Shown here piece by piece: positions 27,937-36,218 of a stretch of 64,000 nucleotides of DNA. The DNA is from Cellvibrio japonicus Ueda107 (GTDB taxonomy: Bacteria > Pseudomonadota > Gammaproteobacteria > Pseudomonadales > Cellvibrionaceae): assembly GCF_000019225.1 (NCBI RefSeq), contig NC_010995.1:310001-374000 (forward strand), read 5' to 3'. Within the stretch, counting starts at the first letter, position 1. Each line of letters begins with the position of its first letter. Below the pieces are notes generated by a model. The model did not search any database. It was not told the DNA's origin and saw only the letters and a list, made by a program, of their open reading frames with translations. Made by a program: the position numbers and the translations under genes.

Positions 27937-29979
27937 TTATATTTCTCTGAGTGTGGAGTTTTTGAGTTCGAAACATCTATCAGAAAATCCTAGAATTGAA
28001 GACCTATGAGTAATAGAAATTGTAGTCATTTTTAGTCCTATTATATTTTGCATGAGCTTTTCCTCAGTGCCAGCATCTAGGTTTGATGTTGCCTCATCGA
28101 GAATAAGTATTTTGGGCTTTTTATATAAAGCCCGGGCCAATACCAAACGCTGTAATTGACCTCCAGATAAAACGGTTCCATTAACCATCATTGATTTTTT
28201 TCCTGATGGTAAATTACTTAATACATCGTCCAGTAGACATGTTTTAATAATCTGATCAAAGTAAGATTCATCTGGAGAGGGGTCAAACATTGTAATGTTA
28301 TCTTCAAAAGTTCCTTCAAAAATATGAGTCTCCCCTTGGGAAACTATCCCCATATGCTTTTGTATTGAGCGGTAGTTATCAGCGTTAACTTCATTATCAT
28401 CAATGAACACTTGTCCGTTTTCGGGGAGTAAGTTTCCTGAAACTATTTTGATAAATGTTGACTTGCCTATCCCTGATTCTCCTGTAATAACAATATGCTC
28501 GCCGGGATATATTCTTAAATTTGCATTACTCAAAATATTCTTTATCCCATAGGAAAAAGAAACATTTTTTATTGTTAATGCTCCGTGCTTTATATCTGCG
28601 TTATCATCACCGTTTGATAAGCTATCCAATATATCATCCAATCTGGAAAGATGAATGGCTATTAGATTTAATCCGGTAATATTATCGATTAGTGAAACGA
28701 ATCGGGAATTAAAAGTCATTCTTAAAGAATATATTGCCGCAATAGCGCCTATTGTAATAAGCCCACTTTTGCTAAAGGTAATAATCAAAAATGTTAATAG
28801 ACTAAGCTCAATTGCAGTGCTGAGTTGCCTAAAGAAATCTATTCTTGCATAGAGCTGAGAAGACTTGATTTCAGCTTTGGCTGATTCATACGTTAGATTT
28901 AGCCATTGATGGTATCTTAACTCTTCGCTTCCTGTTGCTCGAATTGATTCGATTGATTGAATGGTTTCAAGAAGATTGGAGTTGGATTTAGATTGATAAT
29001 CTAATTGCCTATACAAACACTCACGAATTTCCTTTTTGTTTACTAAATAAATTAGAAGAATTAATAGGCATCCTGATACTGTAATCAGAGCAAATTGATA
29101 ATTATATTTAACTAGAAAAAATATAGAAGTACATAGAAATATTGAGTCAATGAATATTGACAAAAACTCGTTGGAAATCAATTTTCTAACTTCAGCGATA
29201 GAGTCAATACGGGTAAGGATTGACCCTGTTGATCGCCTTTTAAAATAATCAGCATTGAGAAGAATAAGTTTTCTAACAAATAACTTGCCTAATTGAAGGT
29301 TAACTCTAACAGAGAAGTGAGAGAGTAAATTCGACCTTACATATTCTGAAATTCCTGGTAACAGCCACATACCAAAAATAATTGCTGCCCACAGCATTGT
29401 ATTGCCAGGATTGGGGTCATCTATTGATCTTTGAACGATTGTTGGGAAATACGCAACTAATAACTGTGTTGCAATAGATATTAAAATTATTGGAATCGCA
29501 ATTTTTTTAAATGATGCTATGTTTTTTATTATTAGATGTAGATAATCGGGAATAATCCTGTTTTTCCCTTGTTGTATAGGTTTAATATTGGGGGAAGGCG
29601 AAAATTCAAAACAAATACCGGTAAAGCTTTCATTCAATTCCTTTTGTTTAACGACTCGCTTTCCATAAGCTGGATCATAGATAGTAGCCTCACCCGATTG
29701 GATCCTTTCAAGAACCACATAGTGATTCATATTCCAGTGTAAAATTGCAGGTAATTTGATTTTTGTAAGATCAGCAAGATCAATTCTTAATGCTCGACTG
29801 TTAATATCATATTTGTTTGATAGATATATAATTTCTCTCGCAGAGATCCCATAAGGTCTGTCCCTTAGATGATTTCTCAGATCTGAAAGTTTTATATTTA
29901 AACCATAGAAATTGAGGATCATAGCAATTGCAGCAAAACCACAATCGGAAGACTCTGATTGATAGACGGGTGAAATCAT
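27937..29979 (-). CDS. C39 peptidase-containing ABC exporter (module A), complete
   Basis: The 680-aa protein has an N-terminal C39 double-glycine peptidase (Gln 7, Cys 13 in SSDCGFAA, His 86 in WNMNHYVVL, Asp 102 in YDPAYG), a six-helix transporter domain (about 155-430) and a complete ATPase domain: GESGIGKST, LSGGQLQRLVLARAL, ILILDEATSNLD and ITHR. It should cut the leader of the nearby precursor after its GA motif and export the core. It is the only C39 exporter in the island with an intact nucleotide-binding domain. Confidence 0.94.
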   Translation of the reverse strand: MISPVYQSESSDCGFAAIAMILNFYGLNIKLSDLRNHLRDRPYGISAREIIYLSNKYDINSRALRIDLADLTKIKLPAILHWNMNHYVVLERIQSGEATIYDPAYGKRVVKQKELNESFTGICFEFSPSPNIKPIQQGKNRIIPDYLHLIIKNIASFKKIAIPIILISIATQLLVAYFPTIVQRSIDDPNPGNTMLWAAIIFGMWLLPGISEYVRSNLLSHFSVRVNLQLGKLFVRKLILLNADYFKRRSTGSILTRIDSIAEVRKLISNEFLSIFIDSIFLCTSIFFLVKYNYQFALITVSGCLLILLIYLVNKKEIRECLYRQLDYQSKSNSNLLETIQSIESIRATGSEELRYHQWLNLTYESAKAEIKSSQLYARIDFFRQLSTAIELSLLTFLIITFSKSGLITIGAIAAIYSLRMTFNSRFVSLIDNITGLNLIAIHLSRLDDILDSLSNGDDNADIKHGALTIKNVSFSYGIKNILSNANLRIYPGEHIVITGESGIGKSTFIKIVSGNLLPENGQVFIDDNEVNADNYRSIQKHMGIVSQGETHIFEGTFEDNITMFDPSPDESYFDQIIKTCLLDDVLSNLPSGKKSMMVNGTVLSGGQLQRLVLARALYKKPKILILDEATSNLDAGTEEKLMQNIIGLKMTTISITHRSSILGFSDRCFELKNSTLREI

Positions 29980-29991
29980 GAATAGCTCAAA

Positions 29992-30138
29992 CTAATATAT
30001 TTTAAGGAGGGCCATTAACACCCCAAAGCTAAGTAGATAAGCGAAGTAATACAGCCAATTAGGGACGTCAATAAAAACCTTCCCAAAATTTGAACTGCCA
30101 AACTTTTCGATAGCTTCTTTGCGAAATAGATTATTCAT
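29992..30138 (-). CDS. Small membrane protein resembling an isolated HlyD N-terminal anchor
   Basis: The ATG at 30138 follows AGGGAGGTG with ideal spacing, giving 48 aa: LFRKEAIEKFGSSNFGKVFIDVP, then one membrane helix WLYYFAYLLSFGVLMALL, then a stop. The N-terminal half matches the start of HlyD-type partners of C39 exporters, including the module B protein (LFREQVIKQK...). No lipoyl or coiled-coil part follows in any frame before the C39 gene, whose start is 12 bases downstream. It may be a remnant or a functional mini-anchor. Confidence 0.7.
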   Translation of the reverse strand: MNNLFRKEAIEKFGSSNFGKVFIDVPNWLYYFAYLLSFGVLMALLKIY

Positions 30139-30146
30139 AATGTACA

Positions 30147-30170
30147 CCTCCCTTCGAATACGAAGGGAGG
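30147..30170 (-). promoter_or_regulatory. Hairpin masking the ribosome site of the small anchor gene
   Basis: CCTCCCTTCG and CGAAGGGAGG form a perfect 10-bp stem with a 4-base loop. On the minus strand the distal arm contains the GGGAGG Shine-Dalgarno of the gene at 30138. It lies 16 bases after the precursor stop, so it can stabilise the precursor mRNA and limit translation of the exporter genes. Confidence 0.75.
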
Positions 30171-30185
30171 GAACCATCTGCTTAT

Positions 30186-30353
30186 TTAACAGAAAGTACT
30201 GGCAGTATTACTGAAACCACGCCCCTGAAGAAATGAACAGCCGGCACCTTGAATAGCATCAAGTTCTTGCTCAGCAAGTAGTCTGCCAACGATTTCTGAT
30301 GCAATCATGGCTTCGCTTTTTTCACCTGACACTTTTCTTTCATTGATTTCCAT
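30186..30353 (-). CDS. RiPP/bacteriocin precursor peptide with double-glycine-type leader (module A)
   Basis: This 55-residue frame begins with ATG after CCAGGAG at proper spacing. The leader ends LLAEQELDAIQGA, with E/L/I at the positions expected for C39 leaders (EL..I.GA). The predicted core is GCSFLQGRGFSNTASTFC (18 residues), with two Cys and the triplets FLQ and FSN. An aromatic-x-Asn triplet is the kind of site used by cyclophane-forming radical SAM enzymes, and such an enzyme is encoded at 33335-34579. It lies just upstream of the anchor and C39 exporter genes. Precursor status is well supported by context; the modifications are inference. Confidence 0.8.
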   Translation of the reverse strand: MEINERKVSGEKSEAMIASEIVGRLLAEQELDAIQGAGCSFLQGRGFSNTASTFC

Positions 30354-30402
30354 AAAAAACTCCTGGTTTATTGGGTTGAGCCAAAAATATTTTGGCCCTG
30401 TT

Positions 30403-31323
30403 TTATTTGTCAGCCAAAGAAGACTTCAAAAAAGAAGTTATTTCACATCCTCTTGATCGAATCTCTTTGATTGACAAATTCCTTCCATCGATCACTAATG
30501 ATCTAGAATATTTAGGCCCCCAATTGTTGACTGAGGTTGCCGGAAAAAATGAAATAATGGGAAGCTTGATAAGGTCCGCAGCATGCAAAATACATGAGTC
30601 AATACAGATAAGTAGTGATATGTATTGAAAGAATTGCATTACTATCGATATATCTAAACCTTGTAAATTTACAAACGTATTATTGTCTAACATTACACTC
30701 AATTCAGTATCAACTGGATCAACTACGATCAATATTGATTGCGGGTAAATTTCTTTGACTATTTTGATTACTTCTACGAAATAATCAGCGGAAACCATTT
30801 TTTCTTCTCTGGTATGGGTATGGATACCGATCAACAATGTTCCGGGAGAAAAAGCAGAATACAACGCCGAGGCATTTACTTTACTTGAGTCTGGTAGCAC
30901 AAGGGGGTAAGAGTATCGATTTACGTCTATTGCTTTGTTAAAAAACATAACCACACTAAAATATTGATCAATCATATTTCGATGATCATATTCGATTAAA
31001 TTAGTGCAATACTCACTAAAGTAACCAAAAACTATTTTGTCTTTTAAAAAAGGTTTAATGCCTAGCTGATTTACAATGTCCCAGGTCGAATAGATTACAA
31101 CAATATCTGTTTCTTCAATGCAAGTTAAAATGTGCTGATTGTCATTGTTATAGTCATTTAGAAGAATTGATTTTTTGGTAAACTCATAAAGTACATTATC
31201 AAAATATCTTGGATTGCTGAGTATTTTTATTTCTGATGAAACTTCCATTGCTAGCGCTCTGAGTGCGGGAAGCATCATGATACTATCACCAATTCCATTA
31301 TCAGCTATTACAAAGAATTTCAT
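30403..31323 (-). CDS. GT9-family glycosyltransferase (heptosyltransferase-like)
   Basis: The 306-aa protein has the GT-B fold signatures of family 9: N-terminal IADNGIGDSIMMLPALRAL and C-terminal CIDSCILHAADLIKLPIISFFPATSVNNWGP. Family members transfer ADP-heptose or related sugars to lipopolysaccharide. Here it sits between a putative oxygenase gene and the peptide precursor and is AT-rich like the island, so glycosylation of the peptide is a reasonable guess. No LPS genes are nearby. Confidence 0.75.
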   Translation of the reverse strand: MKFFVIADNGIGDSIMMLPALRALAMEVSSEIKILSNPRYFDNVLYEFTKKSILLNDYNNDNQHILTCIEETDIVVIYSTWDIVNQLGIKPFLKDKIVFGYFSEYCTNLIEYDHRNMIDQYFSVVMFFNKAIDVNRYSYPLVLPDSSKVNASALYSAFSPGTLLIGIHTHTREEKMVSADYFVEVIKIVKEIYPQSILIVVDPVDTELSVMLDNNTFVNLQGLDISIVMQFFQYISLLICIDSCILHAADLIKLPIISFFPATSVNNWGPKYSRSLVIDGRNLSIKEIRSRGCEITSFLKSSLADK

Positions 31324-31512
31324 TAAGCATTTCCTTTGGTTCGATCTTTCCTCTTAGCATAAATGTCGAGTTTATCTGATTATTACCTGGAACTGTCGCA
31401 TCATGGATCAGGTTTTCTGTTGGTGCTATATACGCTTCACCTGGATTAATCTGTAAGGAGTAGACAATGGATTTTGGGTGTTCATTAAAATAATGATCTT
31501 GCCCAGCACGAG
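31301..31512 (-). pseudogene. 2OG-Fe(II) oxygenase-like protein, C-terminal fragment
   Basis: This fragment (about 70 codons) continues the gene split by the IS3 element. PGEAYIAPTENLIHDATVPG carries the distal metal-binding His, and STFMLRGKI the candidate 2OG-binding Arg. It ends overlapping the GT9 start by 23 bases. See 32721-33338 for the N-terminal part. Confidence 0.65.
31493..31508 (+). repeat. 16-bp inverted repeat flanking the IS3 element, left arm
   Basis: ATGATCTTGCCCAGCA is the exact reverse complement of 32725-32740 on the other side of the element. This is an inverted, not a direct, flank. Confidence 0.85.
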
Positions 31513-31552
31513 TGGACACCCCGTTAAGCGATAAACTGCAACGAGGTGAACC

Positions 31553-31852
31553 ATGGCAAGAACCGCTACCCCGATGAAACAGAACCGTACCCGTCACTCC
31601 CAAGCCTTCAAGAATGAAGCGTTAGCGCTGGCCGAGCGAATTGGCGTTAGTAAAGCGGCCGAACAGCTTGGTCTTCATGCGTCTCAGCTCTATGGATGGC
31701 GCAGTAAGCAGCAGCAGACCCTGAGCAGCAGTGAGCGCGAACAGTCACTGGCCGACGAAAACGCCCGCCTCAAGCGGCTCCTGGCCGAGCAAGCCGAAGA
31801 ACTGGCCATCGTAAAAAAGGCCGCGGCGTACTTTGCGAAGAGCCTCAAGTGA
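31553..31852 (+). CDS. IS3-family transposase OrfA
   Basis: The 99-aa protein has an HTH ([30 protein letters not shown]) followed by a leucine-zipper coiled coil ([25 protein letters not shown]). It binds the terminal repeats. The frame overlaps orfB by GTGA. Confidence 0.93.
   Translation: MARTATPMKQNRTRHSQAFKNEALALAERIGVSKAAEQLGLHASQLYGWRSKQQQTLSSSEREQSLADENARLKRLLAEQAEELAIVKKAAAYFAKSLK
31813..31819 (+). other. Programmed -1 frameshift site A AAA AAG
   Basis: The heptamer is in the correct phase of orfA, and the -1 frame is open from here through the orfB start. This would make the OrfAB fusion transposase typical of IS3 elements. Confidence 0.8.
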
Positions 31853-32709
31853 AGTACGCCTTCATGAGGACACATGCCCCAGCGTTTTCGGTGAAAGCCA
31901 TGTGCCGTGTTCTGGGTGTCGCCCGCAGTGGTTTCTACGCCTGGTGCTCACGCGAGCCATCCACGCGCCACCAGCAACGGGCCGAGCTGGATCAGCGGGT
32001 CGCGCAAGCGTATAACGCCCGTAAGGGCCGCAGTGGCGCCCCGCGGCTGTGCCATGACCTGTGGGAAGCCGGGCTGCGCTGTAATCGCAAGACGGTTGCA
32101 GCCTCGATGCAGCGACAAGGCTTACGCGCCAAGGCGGCCAAGAAGTTCAAGGCCACAACTAACTCCCGACACTCGCTCCCGGTGGCAGAGAACCTGCTCA
32201 AGCAAGACTTCACAGCATCAGCACCCAATCAGAAATGGGTGGGCGACATCACCTACCTGCACACGGACGAGGGCTGGCTGTATCTCGCCGTAATCATTGA
32301 TCTGTACTCGCGCATGGTGGTCGGCTGGGCCATGAGCGAACGCATGACGGCTGACCTGGCCTGCGATGCTCTGCACATGGCGCTGTGGCGGCGAAAGCAG
32401 CCAAAGGGAGTGATCGTACACAGCGACCGCGGCAGTCAGTACTGCTCAACGGCTTATCAGGGTCTAATCCGCGCTCATCAGCTGCGATGCAGTATGAGCG
32501 CGAAAGGCAACTGCTACGACAATGCGTGTGCAGAGAGCTTCTTCCACAGCCTGAAGGTCGAATGCATCCATGGCGAGCGCTTCATGAGCCGCGCCCAGAT
32601 GCGTGAAACCGTGTTTGAATACATCGAAACCGACTATAACCGCCAGCGGCGACATAGCACGCTGGGGCACATCAGCCCGCAAGCCTACGAGGCCCGGATG
32701 AGTGCTTGA
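31849..32709 (+). CDS. IS3-family transposase OrfB (integrase catalytic domain)
   Basis: The 286-aa protein starts at GTG. It has the HTH_21 domain ([17 protein letters not shown]) and the rve catalytic core with D in WVGDITYL, D in [13 protein letters not shown] and E in [18 protein letters not shown] (DDE). It is intact. Confidence 0.95.
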   Translation: MKYAFMRTHAPAFSVKAMCRVLGVARSGFYAWCSREPSTRHQQRAELDQRVAQAYNARKGRSGAPRLCHDLWEAGLRCNRKTVAASMQRQGLRAKAAKKFKATTNSRHSLPVAENLLKQDFTASAPNQKWVGDITYLHTDEGWLYLAVIIDLYSRMVVGWAMSERMTADLACDALHMALWRRKQPKGVIVHSDRGSQYCSTAYQGLIRAHQLRCSMSAKGNCYDNACAESFFHSLKVECIHGERFMSRAQMRETVFEYIETDYNRQRRHSTLGHISPQAYEARMSA

Positions 32710-32720
32710 AACTGTGTCCA

Positions 32721-33338
32721 CGGTTGCTGGGCAAGATCATAATGAGTAGAAAACTCTTTTCCTTCATATTCATTTTTATAAATTGAATTCTCTCTTACCA
32801 ATGAGTCAACCGACCTATCTATAAATAATAAGTTTCTGCTTGTGGGACCAAGATTCATTACAAGCCTATTGGATGAAGACAGCCTGTTGCATAATTGAAC
32901 TGAATCCCAGCTATCAATATGCAATCCGACCTTATGAAAACTCTTGTAATCTCTAGTTATTGTTTTTTGAGAATCGTTGGTTGTGCAAATCCCAATTGGA
33001 TGAACCTCCCCGCCAACCTTAACTTTTTCAAGTATGTCTTGTACTATCCCTTTGAGTAAGCTTTCTTTATTTTCGGGTAGTTCGCCAGTAGAACAAATAT
33101 AACTTGCATTGTGATTAGCAACCTTAATTAAAAAAATTGTGTTCCCAATGTCACCAATATATTTTTCTAATAGGATCTTATTGTACTCATCGTCAGATAA
33201 TTCTAGGGGGATTCCAGTAGGTATGTAGCTATCTATTAAATAACCTTCTTCATACTCATATTGGGCAAGGCCAATACCAGAATATTTGGTAAGCCTATTT
33301 CGCTTATCTTTAATATCCATTGAAAAGATGACTTTCAT
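32721..33338 (-). pseudogene. 2OG-Fe(II) oxygenase-like protein, N-terminal fragment
   Basis: About 206 codons remain before the IS3 element. VGLHIDSWD (His 140, Asp 142) fits the HxD metal motif of Fe(II)/2-oxoglutarate dioxygenases, followed by RLVMNLGPTSRNLLFID. The distal His and Arg are in the fragment at 31301-31512. The start overlaps the end of the radical SAM gene by 4 bases, so it was co-translated. The two fragments do not join in frame by simple loss of the element (830 bases in all). A role in peptide hydroxylation is inferred from its place between the radical SAM and GT9 genes. Confidence 0.65.
32725..32740 (+). repeat. 16-bp inverted repeat flanking the IS3 element, right arm
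   Basis: TGCTGGGCAAGATCAT, the reverse complement of 31493-31508. Confidence 0.85.
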
Positions 33339-34579
33339 ATCTCTATTATTCTTTCGTAGTTTTTTAGCTTTGCCGTTGGATTTTGTGCTAATAAATGATT
33401 TAGTTCATTGGTTGGGTATCCATTAGCTACAAGAAACCTGGATAGATATTGGTAATATATTTTTAACGGTACACAGTAAATTGAACGATTGTCAAAGCCT
33501 TTTTTTCGAGAGTATCGATGTGGCAACTCCCCGCCTTTGCAGATGTTTTTATATTCGCACTCACTACATTCACGGGGAATAATTCCTTCCTCTTCATCGA
33601 GTGTTATATACGTGAGTGAATTCAGATAGGCTTTTAAAGATGTATCTTTAATACTGGGTGATGGCTGCATTTTTCTCCAATCAGTACACATAAGATTGTC
33701 ATTGACAGACATCAAGCCATCTGTTGTAACTGCAATAATAGCGTTATATCTTGTATTTTCTGAGTATCTGTAATTTTTAAAATTTACCCGCTGAAAAAAA
33801 TTTATGTCTTTTTCAATGAAAATAATCGGCTTTTGTAATGGATTATCTTGCGTGATCCAGACATTGAAAATATCTTTCAGTGCCTTTGTGATCCCCTCCA
33901 TGTTGAAGTCATTAGGGATGTCATCGTGACAGTAATTGGGCATTAAAAAATTAATTGTCTCAAATCCCAATTGATAGAAATGATTTAGCAGTTTTTCGTA
34001 ATTAAATTTTGGATTAATGACAGAAATGAGGGCAGGCTTAATGATCTTATTAGAGCTGGATGCGTCCATGAGCAGTTTTATGCCATCCACCGTTTTTTCA
34101 TAAGACCCATTTCCGTGTATGTCTATTCTGTATTCATCATTAGCGTCTTTATCACCATCAAGGCTAACACCAACAGCAATATTTTGACGGGAAAAAATGT
34201 CAATCCATTCTTCATCAACCAATACAGCATTTGTTTGTATTTTAAAATTTAAAATACATTTTTTCTGTATTTTTTCCCTGAATAGATTGCAATGCTGTTC
34301 AAAAACATGCTTTTTTAACATGAGCGGCTCACCGCCATGAAAAATAATATCAACCTCTTTAAGATCCAGTTCGTCAATGGCATCCTGTATTGCAATAATA
34401 ATCCACTCTATGGTTTCTGCTTTTACACTGACACTGGATTCTTTCCAGGTGTTATCTTCTTTAAAAAACCAATAACAATAAGTACATCTGAGATTGCAGG
34501 TGGAAATTAATTTAAGAACAAATTGAACTTTATTTAGGCTTTGAATTTTTAAATCCCTGGCAATAATTCCGTGCATCAC
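33335..34579 (-). CDS. Radical SAM/SPASM peptide maturase, cyclophane-synthase type
   Basis: The 414-aa protein has the [4Fe-4S] motif CNLRCTYC (Cys 28, 32, 35) and GGEPLM for SAM binding. Its C-terminal SPASM region has CSECEYKNICKGGELPHRYSRKKGFDNRSIYC split among its Cys residues. The GGxLPHRY...GFDN.S.YC ending is shared by FxsB-, GrrM- and XyeB-type enzymes, which make three-residue cyclophanes (family knowledge). It lies in the same minus-strand run as the precursor at 30186-30353 and overlaps the oxygenase gene by 4 bases. The exact reaction is inference. Confidence 0.88.
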   Translation of the reverse strand: MMHGIIARDLKIQSLNKVQFVLKLISTCNLRCTYCYWFFKEDNTWKESSVSVKAETIEWIIIAIQDAIDELDLKEVDIIFHGGEPLMLKKHVFEQHCNLFREKIQKKCILNFKIQTNAVLVDEEWIDIFSRQNIAVGVSLDGDKDANDEYRIDIHGNGSYEKTVDGIKLLMDASSSNKIIKPALISVINPKFNYEKLLNHFYQLGFETINFLMPNYCHDDIPNDFNMEGITKALKDIFNVWITQDNPLQKPIIFIEKDINFFQRVNFKNYRYSENTRYNAIIAVTTDGLMSVNDNLMCTDWRKMQPSPSIKDTSLKAYLNSLTYITLDEEEGIIPRECSECEYKNICKGGELPHRYSRKKGFDNRSIYCVPLKIYYQYLSRFLVANGYPTNELNHLLAQNPTAKLKNYERIIEI

Positions 34580-34589
34580 AAAATCCTTT

Positions 34590-34949
34590 TTAGTTCGATG
34601 ACATTAACTCGACCGAATCAACGCCAGCAGTAACTTTGTATTCTGTCGCATTTACATCAATGAATATGTATGTTCCATTTTTTCCGATATCGTTTCTCAC
34701 TTCTACCATCGGCTGATCTACGGTTTTGAATTGATAAACTTGATCCGCTTCTTCGGTATAGGTTTCAATGGTAAGACTATAACCATTCTCGAAAATAACA
34801 TTTATTTTCTCGTTTTCCCCTTTCTGCTTTGATACCTGCAAGTTGGCTGGCTCATCTTCTACTTGTGCCTTTACAAATATTTCTGCTTGCACAAATGATG
34901 AAAAGAAAATTAATGCGACAGAACCCAATGCTTTATTAGCTTTTTTCAT
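34590..34949 (-). CDS. Small secreted protein of unknown function, first gene of module A
   Basis: I start at 34949 (MKKANKALGSVALIFFSSFVQA) because it gives a good signal peptide and follows GGAAAA; 34961 (MENNMKK) is also possible. The mature part is about 96 residues, predicted beta-rich and acidic, with no Cys and no family that I recognise. Its stop lies 10 bases before the radical SAM gene. It could be a periplasmic immunity or chaperone protein, but nothing in the sequence proves this. Confidence 0.65.
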   Translation of the reverse strand: MKKANKALGSVALIFFSSFVQAEIFVKAQVEDEPANLQVSKQKGENEKINVIFENGYSLTIETYTEEADQVYQFKTVDQPMVEVRNDIGKNGTYIFIDVNATEYKVTAGVDSVELMSSN

Positions 34950-34961
34950 GTTATTTTCCAT

Positions 34962-35344
34962 GCTTATAGCGATTTTAGATTTTTTTAAAACAAAACTGTA
35001 TAACGCTAACACTAAGGTTGTAGCGCTTTCAATATGAATACCTATGCATTAAAGCGTTATTTGGCGCCTTCATTTGGTTGACAACGAAATCATTTGTTTT
35101 GAAGTGATTTTTCTTATTGCGAGAAGTATGTCCCTTGAAGGTTATGGGGGCTTTATGTTAGGGCATGGGTTCGTATGCTTAGATACAATTTTTTGATTTC
35201 ACAATGCAAAGGGAGTAGACGGCGTCCCACTTTTTTCTGGCACATCATATTAAATCAACTCATTGGTGTTGAACTCCCTGTTATACATTTCAACCGATAT
35301 TGCATTACACACCGATATTTCCTAGCTTGGTACGGAATCCACGG
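34962..35344. other. Intergenic region upstream of module A
   Basis: About 380 bases that should contain the divergent or leading promoter of the minus-strand run. An open frame at 35175 on the plus strand runs into the cyaA remnant and has no ribosome site. The only structured element is the 28-bp repeat at 35221. Confidence 0.5.
35221..35248 (+). repeat. 28-bp direct repeat, copy 1
   Basis: GGCGTCCCACTTTTTTCTGG followed by CACATCAT matches 44698-44725 at 25 of 28 positions, same orientation. The two copies bracket module B. Confidence 0.6.
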
Positions 35345-35703
35345 CTGGGCACAGGTGATGTTGGTGGATGATAAGGGTTCGCTGTTTAGCGCGCGTATTC
35401 ATTATTACAGCCATCAACATTTCCTGCGTCCGCTGATATTTTTTATCCGCAATGCACTCCAGCACCAGTAGTGGTCTGGCGACCTGCATTCCGTCTTGTT
35501 GCCCGTTATATCCTCGATCACCGCCGTACCGGGGAACATTATCCCGGATACATCACAGACATTGACCTCTCCTTCTGCCGGGAAACTATTGCCCAGCAAA
35601 CAGGCTTGCAACTGAGTCATTATTTGCAGATAAAAACAGATCTGGAAATGCAATTGAATCAGGCAATGCGTCAAATTGACTGGCTTTCTTCTGGTATGTG
35701 ATT
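35345..35703 (+). pseudogene. Degenerate copy of the cyaA 3' end
   Basis: The translation WAQVMLVDDKGSLFSARIHYY matches cyaA WARIMLVDEKGSLFTARAHYY, and RRTGEHYPGYITDIDLSFCRE matches its last 60 residues. There is an in-frame TAG (35469-35471), an internal deletion of roughly 240 bases, and a frame change. The last 180 bases are nearly identical to the resident cyaA, while the first 125 are more diverged. It is in the same orientation as cyaA and 16 kb away. Confidence 0.9.
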
Positions 35704-35753
35704 TTAGTCGAGGACTATCCTTTTGAATTATTTATCAGGCCTTAAGTGGCTGC

Positions 35754-36218
35754 TTATATTGTGGAGTTATTAGTACTTTGCAGCCATGATCTGGGTAGTC
35801 TCACAAGCTTAATAGAACCATTGTTGTTACAAAAAAACTTCAATTTCCCTTTTTTTACATAGGCAATTAGTCGGTATTTTTTAAGCTGGGGTACCAGTGA
35901 AGCTAAAGATTTTTTAAAGAAATTTTTTCTGAAAAAACCGTCCAATATATATAAAATTTTTCCTTCACGATACTCATGAGGGCGTAATTTGTATTCAGGG
36001 TTGGCAGCAAGCAACCTAAGTGTGTATTTGGAGATTTTAGCAAAGGCAATACTTACCAAAGGTTCACCGTTTTCTGTTTTGGCTATTATTATTTGCCTGT
36101 GCTTGCTTGCCTCCAACAAGCAGTGAAGCTGATCAGCATCAGCCCCAGATTCATTCGTCACACGAAGTACTATAGCCTCATTTAATAAATCTGCGCCTTG
36201 ATGTTCAACAAAATACAT
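35754..36218 (-). CDS. Small HlyC/MchD-like putative acyltransferase-fold protein (module B)
   Basis: The 154-aa protein is the module B counterpart of 21606-22049. The shared plan is EPLVSIAFAKIS, REGKILYILDGFF, and YRLIAYVKKGKLKFF, which fits the small HlyC-like fold with an Asp after the hydrophobic strand. Its start overlaps the SelO-like gene by 14 bases, so translation is coupled. In microcin systems the equivalent MceI acts in a complex with MceJ. The assignment is by pattern and context. Confidence 0.55.
   Translation of the reverse strand: MYFVEHQGADLLNEAIVLRVTNESGADADQLHCLLEASKHRQIIIAKTENGEPLVSIAFAKISKYTLRLLAANPEYKLRPHEYREGKILYILDGFFRKNFFKKSLASLVPQLKKYRLIAYVKKGKLKFFCNNNGSIKLVRLPRSWLQSTNNSTI

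Larger units (their letters stand above)
31513..32720 (+). mobile_element. IS3-family insertion sequence (about 1208 bp)
   Basis: The ends are TGGACAC and GTGTCCA, inverted repeats with extended weaker similarity (TT..AAGC). It carries orfA and orfB typical of the IS3 family. Base composition is much more GC-rich than the surrounding island. No direct target duplication is visible; instead a 16-bp inverted repeat flanks it. Confidence 0.9.

Noticed and set aside
35175..35471. 98-aa plus-strand frame
   Set aside because: Its second half is the degraded cyaA copy and its first half has no ribosome site or recognisable domain; treated as part of the pseudogene.
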